Source of the DNA: Vibrio sp. 10N.261.55.A7
Lineage (GTDB): Bacteria > Pseudomonadota > Gammaproteobacteria > Enterobacterales > Vibrionaceae
NCBI RefSeq assembly: GCF_002877365.1
Contig: NZ_MCWZ01000072.1
Span: forward strand, 1 to 43,203
Direction: 5' to 3'
Length of the DNA: 43,203 bases
Shown: positions 36,956-43,203 of the stretch, in pieces
Layout of the letters: each line of letters opens with the position of its first letter
Numbering within the stretch: the stretch's first letter is position 1
Notes under the pieces: generated by a model
Database searches by the model: none
Told to the model about the DNA's origin: nothing
What the model saw: only the letters and a program-made list of their open reading frames with translations
Translations under genes and position numbers: made by a program

Positions 36956-36971
36956 ATCGATACGTTTCGAT
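36956..36971. promoter_or_regulatory. RbsR-like operator 2
   Basis: ATCGATACGTTTCGAT, the exact reverse complement of operator 1, with centres 34 bp apart (just over three helical turns). A CRP-like half site TGTGA-N6-TCTTT lies further upstream at 37019-37034. Confidence 0.65.
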
Positions 36972-37101
36972 GAATAATAGTTAATGCTTGAAACTTTGCA
37001 AAGGCAGGGAAATCAAACTGTGATTTTGATCTTTTAAATCGAATGAATGAGGTTCGAAAGGGTGATAATTATCACTGGTGCTTTTGTCAATACTAATTGA
37101 T

Positions 37102-37515
37102 TTAGAGTATATCGGAGTCGAATCGCGCGCGTCGTGCCTGCGACATTGTGCAGTCCGTTCGCTGCATCAATTCTGCCAAAGTGACATTCGGTGTGCTAAT
37201 GACTATTTTCTCTAGCTTCTCTTCTATCGTTTCTGTCTCAAACTCAAGTGTCGCTAACGTTTGATCTAACTTCTTAATAAGGTAAGTAAATGATTCGTAT
37301 AGTTCTTCCGTAAACGATTGACGGTAATTTTTGAGGGCTAGAGGGTCACCAATCAGCTGCCAATTCCTAGAACGACGTACTCTTTTTAACTCGCACTGGT
37401 ACTCTAAAGCGCGAGTTTTCGCTTGCTTAACCCTGTCACCATCAAGACGGTGAATAAGGGAAGGTAATGCAACAAGAACGCGTTCGTCATCAGAAGTACG
37501 GGTTTTCTTACTCAT
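37102..37515 (-). CDS. RRF_GI-like (ribosome recycling factor family) protein
   Basis: 137 residues. The N-terminal ALPSLIHRLDGDRVKQAKTR (about 16-35) followed by ELKRVRRSRNWQLIGDP fits my memory of the Pfam family RRF_GI, small proteins in vibrios named after ribosome recycling factor but not shown to act in recycling. A helical middle and a C-terminal helix-turn-helix-like part (TLAELMQRTDCTMSQARRAR) suggest nucleic-acid binding. Directly follows the DUF3820 gene (3-base gap), so the two are cotranscribed. Function unknown. Confidence 0.55.
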   Translation of the reverse strand: MSKKTRTSDDERVLVALPSLIHRLDGDRVKQAKTRALEYQCELKRVRRSRNWQLIGDPLALKNYRQSFTEELYESFTYLIKKLDQTLATLEFETETIEEKLEKIVISTPNVTLAELMQRTDCTMSQARRARFDSDIL

Positions 37516-37518
37516 ACA

Positions 37519-37734
37519 CTACATGCGCTTGAGTGGTTTCACCACGCTGTCTAAACCTTCAATTTTCAAGGCCAAACAAAGCTTTAGTAAATCACCCAAC
37601 TCACCTGACGGAAAGCCCTTTTTATCGAACCAAAGTAAATACTCTTCAGGCAAATCAATCAAAGCCCTGCCCGCGTATTTTCCAAATGGCATGGGCATTC
37701 GGGCTAACTTAATTAGGTTCTCTTTCTCTAGCAT
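37519..37734 (-). CDS. DUF3820 small protein
   Basis: 71 residues from the ATG at 37734; a GTG start at 37788 inside the upstream gene is less likely. The DUF3820 core MPMPFGKYAGRALIDLPEEY, then LLWFDKKGFPSGELGDLL, is clear. Proteins with this core look like the C-terminal part of exonuclease-associated domains, but no catalysis is known. Cotranscribed with the lipoprotein gene upstream and the RRF_GI-like gene downstream. Confidence 0.85.
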   Translation of the reverse strand: MLEKENLIKLARMPMPFGKYAGRALIDLPEEYLLWFDKKGFPSGELGDLLKLCLALKIEGLDSVVKPLKRM

Positions 37735-37756
37735 GGCAATATCTTGGTGTTTGACT

Positions 37757-38434
37757 CTATTGGTATTCTTGGCCTTGAAGAGTAACACCTAAGCGGTCAA
37801 CCCAAAAGTTAATCGCATCTTTTGCGTCGTCTAACGCATCAATCATAGTAGAGAAATCTTTGTTGCCCGCTTCTCGATCAATCGCAGCGAACAGTGGCGT
37901 GCCTGTTTGAGCATCGCTCACTAACAGCTCAACTGTCGCACTGCCCACATTCGTGTGTTCGCCCGTCGTGATTTTAGAAATGGTTGAAATGGCAATGCCT
38001 GCAGGAAGAAGGCTGCTCGTCACCGCCAATATAGGGTTCGGAGTCTCGACATTACTGAGCGCAATACTTAAACGCAGTGTATTGCCTGCAGGCTCACCCA
38101 CAATCGTTTTGTGCGGAGCGATTTTTTGCTTCAACTGATCAACCAAGTAACTGGTCAACTCTTCAATCTGCTCTTCATCGATGCTGCCTTCTTCTGCAAC
38201 GACAAAGACTTGATCAATGACCACTGAATCGTAACCATCAAGCTTTGCCACTAACCTTTCTTGACTGCGTAAACCAAGCCTAGCCCACACAAGATCGACT
38301 CCCCCTTCTGGCCCTGCGGAAAAATCATCGTAAGAGGTAAACTTCGTTGCGTGATGACGAGGACCAGAGCTACACCCAGCAATGGTTAGCGTGACTAGCA
38401 CTATCAGCACTAAATTGATCAATTTGTTGTTCAT
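37757..38434 (-). CDS. DUF3313-type lipoprotein
   Basis: 225 residues from the ATG at 38434 (an ATG four codons upstream is also in frame). Lipobox TIAGCSS, so the mature N-terminus is a lipidated Cys. The body (VDLVWARLGLRSQERLVAKL, KQKIAPHKTIVGEPAGNTLR, SLLPAGIAIS) matches DUF3313 envelope lipoproteins. Probably outer-membrane attached, function unknown. First gene of a three-gene group with DUF3820 and the RRF_GI-like gene. Confidence 0.8.
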   Translation of the reverse strand: MNNKLINLVLIVLVTLTIAGCSSGPRHHATKFTSYDDFSAGPEGGVDLVWARLGLRSQERLVAKLDGYDSVVIDQVFVVAEEGSIDEEQIEELTSYLVDQLKQKIAPHKTIVGEPAGNTLRLSIALSNVETPNPILAVTSSLLPAGIAISTISKITTGEHTNVGSATVELLVSDAQTGTPLFAAIDREAGNKDFSTMIDALDDAKDAINFWVDRLGVTLQGQEYQ

Positions 38435-38531
38435 TGGGGTTACCATGCATAAATTTATCAGAATGGTATACTATATAATGCAAATATAGAAGTACGATCA
38501 TTGAACATTTATATCAATGACCAAAAAGTGA

Positions 38532-38900
38532 TTAAGCGATGGTATGGACATACTCAACAATGACTTGATTACCCTGCGCATAAACTTTCTGAATTTCACC
38601 ATCAACCGAGATTGTGCTTTTTAGTGTCACCAGCTGTTGTGCAGACTTATTGGTTTGTTTTAAGGAAGGGACAACATGGTAGGCATCAACATGTAGGTTG
38701 CTGCAAAACTGATGGACAAACTCCATGGAAAGTAATGTGTTACCGCGCAGCATTTCAGAAAAGGCACTCTGAGTTAACCCCATTTTTTTCGCCATTTCCA
38801 TTTGCGTTAATCTCATCTTAGCTTTTTGCGACATCCAGGTCGTGTATAAGGCGTCTCTGTCTTGTTGGGTGAACTGCACTGTGTCATCTCTATCATTCAA
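38532..38900 (-). CDS. XRE-family transcriptional regulator
   Basis: 122 residues. Helix-turn-helix at about 30-65 (LTQMEMAKKMGLTQSAFSEM, then LRGNTLLSMEFVHQFC), followed by a short C-terminal beta-rich segment ending VIVEYVHTIA. This is a small DNA-binding regulator of the phage-repressor fold. It lies 97 bases upstream of the DUF3313 lipoprotein and may control that group or itself. No phage gene is nearby. Confidence 0.8.
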   Translation of the reverse strand: MNDRDDTVQFTQQDRDALYTTWMSQKAKMRLTQMEMAKKMGLTQSAFSEMLRGNTLLSMEFVHQFCSNLHVDAYHVVPSLKQTNKSAQQLVTLKSTISVDGEIQKVYAQGNQVIVEYVHTIA

Positions 38901-39020
38901 AATGTGGATGAATTCTGCGTGATTACATTGATAGCATGTCAGCGATTCGTCAGGTTTTGACTAACGTTTGGCAACGATTCAGTGCGCCCTACGTTGAGCA
39001 GAATGTTGAATGGAATCCAT

Positions 39021-39044
39021 AAAAAAACCACGTCATTGACGTGG
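39021..39044 (-). terminator. Terminator of dacA
   Basis: CCACGTC / GACGTGG stem with 3-base loop, followed on the minus strand by seven T. Confidence 0.85.
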
Positions 39045-39122
39045 CTCTTAATTGGAAAACATGGTTGGAAATTTTAGTTGGAAGCCTTAGCTGGAAACTA
39101 AAAAGATCAGATTACATCATGG

Positions 39123-40292
39123 CTAGAAGAAGCTGGCGATTAAACGCTTGAACCAGTCAATAGCTTTCTTAAAGAAGCTGCCTTCTTCCACATCGTTAAG
39201 AGCAACCAATGAAGATTTAGCGACTTCTTCACCTTCTACCATGTACGAAACGCTGCCTAATACATCACCTTTGTTGATTGGCGCCGTCAATTCACCGTCC
39301 AGTTCAACGTTTGCACTCAGCTTGCTGATCGCACCCTTGGTAAGCGTTATGAAGATGTCTTCTTCCAAACCAACGGCAACACTGTCTTCATCACCCATCC
39401 ACACTCTAGGCGTCGCTAATTCTTCCCCTGCGGAGTTTGGAGAAACCGTGTCGAAGAAACGGAATCCGTAGCTAAGAAGCTGTTTGCTTTCTGCTTCACG
39501 GCTTTTCGTGCTATTTGAACCCATCACAACCGCAATTAAGCGCATGTTTCCGCTCGTGGCTGAGCTGGCTAAGCTATAGCCTGCTCCACTTGTGTAGCCC
39601 GTTTTCATGCCATCAACGTTCATACTTCTATCACGAAGCAACCCATTACGGTTGTATTGAGTAATGCCGTTGTATTTGAATGAACGCTCACTATAAAGCG
39701 GGTAAATTTCTGGTAAATCACGAATGATTGCTCGGCCAAGCGTAGCGATATCAAAAGGCGTAGAATACAAACCATTGCTGTCTAGGCCATGTGGGTTTGT
39801 AAACGCGGTATTTTCAAGATCTAAGCGTTGTGCCCATGAATTCATGAGAGCAACAAACGAATCTTGAGAGCCTGCAACGTGCTCTGCGATGGCAACACTG
39901 GCATCGTTACCAGATTGAACAATCAAGCCTCGATACAGATCCATCATATCGACCGTTTTACCCACCTCGATAAACATCTTAGATGAGTCAGGAAACTTTT
40001 TAGCCCAAGCATTTTTGCTGATCACAACCTTATCATGCTTGCCAATATTACCCGCTTTGATCTCTTGTCCTGCAACGTACGCAGTCATGAGCTTGGTAAG
40101 GCTTGCCGGATTAAGTTTTGTATGAGCTTCTTTCTCAACTAAAACTTGGCCCGTGTGATAATCCATTAGAATGTAACCATTAGCACCAAGTACAGGGGCA
40201 TCGGGAACTATAGTAGGAGCGGCAGCTGCAAAAGGTGAGAGAAGAGCAGTTGAGAGTAAAGCACCAGCGAATCGGAAATCCATATTAATCAT
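39123..40292 (-). CDS. dacA: D-alanyl-D-alanine carboxypeptidase (PBP5/6 type)
   Basis: 389 residues. Signal peptide to about residue 25 (ending AAAA), penicillin-binding domain with SLTK (64-67; the Ser is the acylated residue), SGN (127-129) and KTG (230-232), then the beta-rich PBP5 C-terminal domain and an amphipathic terminal helix KKAIDWFKRLIASFF that holds it to the inner membrane. It removes the terminal D-Ala of peptidoglycan stems. Start at one of two close ATGs (residue 1 or 4). Own terminator; no partners adjacent. Confidence 0.95.
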   Translation of the reverse strand: MINMDFRFAGALLSTALLSPFAAAAPTIVPDAPVLGANGYILMDYHTGQVLVEKEAHTKLNPASLTKLMTAYVAGQEIKAGNIGKHDKVVISKNAWAKKFPDSSKMFIEVGKTVDMMDLYRGLIVQSGNDASVAIAEHVAGSQDSFVALMNSWAQRLDLENTAFTNPHGLDSNGLYSTPFDIATLGRAIIRDLPEIYPLYSERSFKYNGITQYNRNGLLRDRSMNVDGMKTGYTSGAGYSLASSATSGNMRLIAVVMGSNSTKSREAESKQLLSYGFRFFDTVSPNSAGEELATPRVWMGDEDSVAVGLEEDIFITLTKGAISKLSANVELDGELTAPINKGDVLGSVSYMVEGEEVAKSSLVALNDVEEGSFFKKAIDWFKRLIASFF

Positions 40293-40477
40293 AACTTAGC
40301 CAAATGAAATAAGTAGTGTTGAAGTATATATAAAAGTAGAACAGATAAATTACGCCTTTACCAATCCTTACGAAAATTTGATTTTAGTTACACAGTGCGA
40401 GATCAAATGTCAGCCGTTCTCGCAGGCCGTTAAACCGCGTGTATGACCTTCACTAAAATCAGTCTTTATTAAAACAA

Positions 40478-40505
40478 AATGACCGATAGCAAGCCATCGG
40501 TCATT
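40478..40505 (-). terminator. Terminator of the 40543-40908 gene
   Basis: 10-bp perfect stem AATGACCGAT / ATCGGTCATT with an 8-base loop, followed on minus by TTTGTTTT. Confidence 0.8.
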
Positions 40506-40542
40506 GAAGAATAATCTAATGCTACACGTACGATATCGCTTT

Positions 40543-40908
40543 TTAGTTAGCGTAACGTGAAATTAGTGTGGTCCAGTGCGGCGTTTTATTCATTCGATAG
40601 CTAAACCATAGATAAGTCGCCACCATAGAGAAGAACAAGTACGACATAGCAAATATAAATGGCGACGTAATTAAGTCAGCCGACACACTTAATGCGATAC
40701 CCACAACCGTGATCATTAGTTTTGCAAACATGCCAAGAAAAAGTAGTAATAGAACTAACTCAGGAAAACGCGTAGTACGGAAGGCAAACCAATAACAGCC
40801 ACCCACAGCCAGAGTTGAAATGCTTAACCCTAGAATAAATGAGTGGAAGTGCTCTGCTGATGCTACACCAGCTAAAATAGATATCATCGCAATAACAAAT
40901 AATTTCAT
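40543..40908 (-). CDS. Four-helix inner-membrane protein, unknown
   Basis: 121 residues with four hydrophobic segments (about 3-20, 24-42, 51-73 and 83-103) and short loops. The third carries a single Lys (FAKLMITVVG), a pattern seen in AtpI-like small membrane proteins, but I cannot place it in a family. GAGG lies 9 bases before the ATG. It stands alone between terminators. Function unknown. Confidence 0.7.
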   Translation of the reverse strand: MKLFVIAMISILAGVASAEHFHSFILGLSISTLAVGGCYWFAFRTTRFPELVLLLLFLGMFAKLMITVVGIALSVSADLITSPFIFAMSYLFFSMVATYLWFSYRMNKTPHWTTLISRYAN

Positions 40909-41203
40909 AATTAACGCCTCGTCAGGTGACCTACGACTTGCTTCCTTTCATTTTTGAAAACTAATTTTGCGGTCATTGTCGCTTTTTTAAACGGCATTGC
41001 AAGTGCCAACAATCAACAATTTTCGTACACATTAGACGACCCAATAAGCATTAACAAAGTCGTTACAAAATGTAATCGAATACACTCAGTCTCCTCCTTT
41101 GCTTTCAAGCGGTACGGGTAAATAGCGAGCTAAAATGTAACAAATAAAAAACAGTTGTAAGCAAAGGTAACCTGTCGATCTAGATCACTTTTGTGGGAGG
41201 GAA
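40909..41203. other. Intergenic region with CRP-like half site
   Basis: No gene. GATCTAGATCAC at 41177-41188 equals the core and right half of the CRP consensus, with a poor left half. It could serve the downstream exporter. Confidence 0.4.
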
Positions 41204-41307
41204 ATGTTCACGTTAGCGTTAGGGAGCGAAGAGCGTATAGTTGGTTTTTTTGAGAAGGGAATAAGGCCATGATTCCGACTGCAAATTATCGAAACAAAAT
41301 ACGATAA
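41204..41307 (+). CDS. Two short upstream reading frames joined by ATGA (candidate leader peptides)
   Basis: A 22-codon frame 41204-41272 with a strong GGGAGG site, then a 12-codon frame 41269-41307 that overlaps it by ATGA and has its own AAGG site. The exporter starts 26 bases later, at TTG. The first frame is in phase with the exporter and separated from it by the TGA at 41270. Translation of either is inferred only. Confidence 0.35.
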
Positions 41308-41332
41308 ATTCACTCGTCAAAGATTAGGGGCT

Positions 41333-42538
41333 TTGTTACCTTATGCGCATCTTACGCTAGCTGCCCTATACGCCATGCCTTCACAATACAGAATTTCAAA
41401 AATCGTCGAAATTGGGGACACATTACATCGCAGTGGCTGTGCTCCATATAAAGTTGAAAAATACACCCAGCATTACGCTCGTAAACATAATGTTGATGTG
41501 ATGGTTCAGGCAACGCCAACGACGATTAATTATCAATTCCCCGACGACAACAACGCTGTTGTCATGAAGAGACTAAAACCCGCTTCCATCAACCTTAGCC
41601 TCTTAGCCAATACCATCATTAGAATCAATCAACCCAGCAGTGAACCGGTGCCTGAACCGACTGGTTACCCTAAATGGGTGGTCGCATTCGCCAATATGGG
41701 CATTCCTCCGGCATATCTCATGTTAGTCGGCAGTACCATGGAGGCGATTGCGTTCTCAGTCTTCCTTGGCTTTATGGTTTGGGTATGCCAATTGGTATGC
41801 AAAGGCAGAAGAAGCATTGCGGTTGAGTTTGTCGCGGCGCTTGTCACGGGAATTCTAGTCGCATTCATTGCCAGTACGGGATTGCCTATCCCGATTTGGG
41901 CTCTCTGTATTGCGTCCATCGTTTTATTTGTGCCCGGGTTATCCATCGCTAATGCTTTAGAATGTTTGGCTTTTAATGATCTAGTTTCCGGAACGAGCCT
42001 GCTTGGCCAATGCGCCCTAACATTGATAAAGCTCTTTGTTGGTATCGTCATGGGGCTCAATATTGGTGAAGCCATATGGGGAACCAGCGAGACCTTAAAC
42101 TATCTCAACGAAGTGCCAACATGGTTACATATAATGGGCGTGTTCCTGATCTCTATCTCAATCGGCATCATTTTTAATGCACGAGCAAGAGACATCATGC
42201 TTGGCTTACCTGTTGCGGTGTTGGGAATGTGGGGGCCATTCTACCTAGGCTTTGATAGTGGTTGGGTAGTGGGAACTTGGGTCACAACAATGCTGATCAC
42301 TTTGTATGGCACGTGGGTCGCTAAGAAGATGGAGTTAACAGGCGCTATCTATATTTTACAAGGCATCATTATCTTAGTTCCGGGTAGCCGAGTACTGGTG
42401 AGCGCAAGCCAATCAGTATTTGAGCAATCTATCTTACCCATCCCTAGTATCGGGCTTTCAGCCTTGTTTATGTTCTCAGCGATCGTAGCAGGCCAGGTAA
42501 CAGCGTACTCAATCTACTCACCAAAAATTGAACGTTGA
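41333..42538 (+). CDS. ThrE-type threonine/serine exporter (YjjP-YjjB fused)
   Basis: 401 residues. The N-terminal half (IVEIGDTLHRSGCAPYKVEK at about 24-43, then VQATPTTINYQF) is the YjjP-like ThrE part, with a soluble segment before the first helix. The C-terminal half has about ten hydrophobic segments covering the second ThrE module (LFVPGLSIANALECLAFNDL near 202-221; LQGIIILVPGSRVL near 341). One chain carries what E. coli splits into YjjP and YjjB. Exports threonine/serine or dicarboxylates such as succinate; the substrate is not decided by sequence. Start taken as TTG with AGGGG upstream; an ATG at residue 15 lacks a ribosome site. Confidence 0.85.
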   Translation: MLPYAHLTLAALYAMPSQYRISKIVEIGDTLHRSGCAPYKVEKYTQHYARKHNVDVMVQATPTTINYQFPDDNNAVVMKRLKPASINLSLLANTIIRINQPSSEPVPEPTGYPKWVVAFANMGIPPAYLMLVGSTMEAIAFSVFLGFMVWVCQLVCKGRRSIAVEFVAALVTGILVAFIASTGLPIPIWALCIASIVLFVPGLSIANALECLAFNDLVSGTSLLGQCALTLIKLFVGIVMGLNIGEAIWGTSETLNYLNEVPTWLHIMGVFLISISIGIIFNARARDIMLGLPVAVLGMWGPFYLGFDSGWVVGTWVTTMLITLYGTWVAKKMELTGAIYILQGIIILVPGSRVLVSASQSVFEQSILPIPSIGLSALFMFSAIVAGQVTAYSIYSPKIER

Positions 42539-42560
42539 TTTCATTACGAAAATACAGAAA

Positions 42561-42618
42561 AGCCCTATTCAAATTCAACATGCTAAACCAATTAGCTACG
42601 CTGCTTTTGAATAGGGCT
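42561..42618 (-). promoter_or_regulatory. Hairpin over the end of arfA (non-stop mRNA element / terminator)
   Basis: 13-bp perfect stem: AGCCCTATTCAAA (plus, 42561-42573) with TTTGAATAGGGCT (42606-42618). One arm lies in the last arfA codons and the stop codon (42596-42598) sits in the apical part, which has an inner GCTAA / TTAGC stem. T4 follows on minus. Confidence 0.8.
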
Positions 42619-42811
42619 CTTTGCCCTTATGTTTGTGGCTTCTTCGATAACTTCCTTTGCCCTTTTTAGCCTGTTCTACTTTGGCTTTAAATAGCTTACT
42701 GGTCACCATTGCTTTGAGTGCGTTATCTTTAATTTCACCCCTGCCTATGTCCACTTCTACCACTGTAGGCACGGAATCATTCGCCTGAGTATCAACTCGC
42801 TTTCGAGACAT
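42596..42811 (-). CDS. arfA: Alternative ribosome-rescue factor ArfA
   Basis: 71 residues. The core GEIKDNALKAMVTSKLFKAK, then VEQAKKGKGSYRRSHKHKGK, matches E. coli ArfA (GQIKDNAIEAL..., KKGKGSYMRKGKH). ArfA recruits RF2 to ribosomes stalled on mRNA without a stop codon, as a backup to tmRNA. A 24-residue N-terminal extension precedes the usual start. The 3' end is folded into a 13-bp hairpin that includes the stop codon, the arrangement by which ArfA is normally made from truncated message. Ribosome site AAGGATAG. Confidence 0.9.
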   Translation of the reverse strand: MSRKRVDTQANDSVPTVVEVDIGRGEIKDNALKAMVTSKLFKAKVEQAKKGKGSYRRSHKHKGKEPYSKAA

Positions 42812-42865
42812 TTTCTATCCTTATTGTTTGCAATAAACCAGTGCATTTTGGTACAAAAACCAACC

Positions 42866-42890
42866 ATTCACAAATATTAAATTTGTGAAT
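42866..42890. promoter_or_regulatory. Perfect inverted repeat upstream of arfA
   Basis: ATTCACAAAT and ATTTGTGAAT around a 5-base spacer, 55 bases before the arfA start. Operator-like; the binding protein is unknown. Confidence 0.35.
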
Positions 42891-43000
42891 AGGCCAGAAA
42901 CAATTACATTAATCTCAATAACGTATACATAAAAATGGCACGTCGCGCATAAAATGACAGAAAACTTAAAAAAGTTATGTGCAATCGCTCGAGTAATCGT

Positions 43001-43028
43001 TGACTTAGCTCAATATTGGGCTAGAATC
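43001..43028 (+). promoter_or_regulatory. Candidate promoter of the cold-shock gene
   Basis: TTGACT, 16-base spacer, TAGAAT. Transcription would start near 43035, giving a leader of about 135 bases. Confidence 0.6.
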
Positions 43029-43170
43029 ACCTCAGCTAGAAAGCAGTTCTTTGTCTAAATATGCGTCTCGTTGGATTACTTGTAACTTCCGTGTGGTACG
43101 CAATAGCAGTCTACTTTTCCACGCTATCCGCGCCAATTTCGGCACAATATATATAATTAGGATATTTATC

Positions 43171-43203
43171 ATGTCTAATACAGTTACTGGTACAGTAAAA
43201 TGG
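43171..43203 (+). CDS. Cold-shock protein, cut by the window end
   Basis: Only 11 codons are present (MSNTVTGTVKW), matching the CspA-family start that leads into the WFN...GFGFI RNA-binding motif. AGGA ribosome site eight bases upstream, and a long leader as in cold-induced csp genes. Family assignment rests on these few residues. Confidence 0.7.
   Translation, partial: MSNTVTGTVKW

Larger units (their letters stand above)
42812..43170. other. arfA / cold-shock gene divergent region
   Basis: 359 bases without a gene. Contains a 10-bp inverted repeat (listed), the cold-shock promoter and a leader of about 135 bases, long as in cspA-type genes. Confidence 0.5.

Noticed and set aside
37523..37792. 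89-codon plus-strand reading opposite DUF3820
   Set aside because: Exact antisense shadow; the minus frame matches DUF3820.
1..43203. Mobile element, prophage, integron or CRISPR content
   Set aside because: No transposase, integrase, attC-like tandem repeats or regularly spaced repeats; the only helix-turn-helix genes lack phage neighbours.

Overview
The window is chromosomal DNA of a Vibrio, most likely of the V. harveyi / V. parahaemolyticus / V. coralliilyticus kind. The basis is the protein set: Vibrio-type small families (DUF3541, DUF2850, DUF3316, DUF3012, DUF3313, DUF3820), a CCGSCS-motif protein, a DUF3612 regulator and a typical gamma-proteobacterial thrS-infC-rpmI-rplT run. From memory, the V. 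cholerae counterparts of mal, rbs, thrS-infC-rpmI-rplT and cspA all lie on the small chromosome, so this is probably chromosome II (inference). I saw no rRNA, tRNA, CRISPR array, insertion sequence, integrase or prophage gene.

Layout. 1-1.5 kb: an acyl-CoA thioesterase and a small unknown gene. 1.5-7.3 kb: the maltose/maltodextrin ABC transporter, malEFG (minus) divergent from malK (plus) across a 0.8 kb control region with MalT-like boxes and a CRP-like site. 7.3-10.7 kb: a degenerate PduO-type adenosyltransferase relative, a small protein that looks like an excised accessory domain of malate synthase G, and a divergent DUF3612 XRE-type regulator with candidate operators. 10.7-15.7 kb: a GNAT acetyltransferase and two membrane diguanylate cyclases (CHASE-GGDEF, and an AGDEF variant) around a DUF3541 protein. 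15.7-20.7 kb: ppnP, DUF2850, a YnaI-like mechanosensitive channel, rsuA, and four small cysteine-motif proteins. 20.7-23.9 kb: thrS-infC-rpmI-rplT on the minus strand, infC starting at AUU. 24.3-30.6 kb: DUF3316, a TrmH/SpoU methyltransferase, a 409-residue unknown protein, a DUF3012 lipoprotein, a chemoreceptor with a duplicated ligand domain, and ppiB. 30.6-36.9 kb: complete ribose operon rbsDACBKR behind two mirrored RbsR-like operators. 37.1-38.9 kb: RRF_GI-like, DUF3820, DUF3313 lipoprotein and XRE genes. 39.1-43.2 kb: dacA, a four-helix membrane protein, a ThrE-type exporter, arfA with a hairpin over its stop codon, and the first codons of a cold-shock protein cut by the window end.

How the genes work together. 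Two binding-protein-dependent sugar systems (mal, rbs) carry recognisable control sites, and in both a strong intercistronic hairpin follows the binding-protein gene. The translation block holds essential genes. The most unusual part is 7.9-10.6 kb: a stand-alone malate synthase G domain, without the catalytic barrel, opposite a regulator related to glyoxylate/short-chain fatty acid regulators, with matching TTTTRCAAAA-type sites at its own start and beyond its 3' end.
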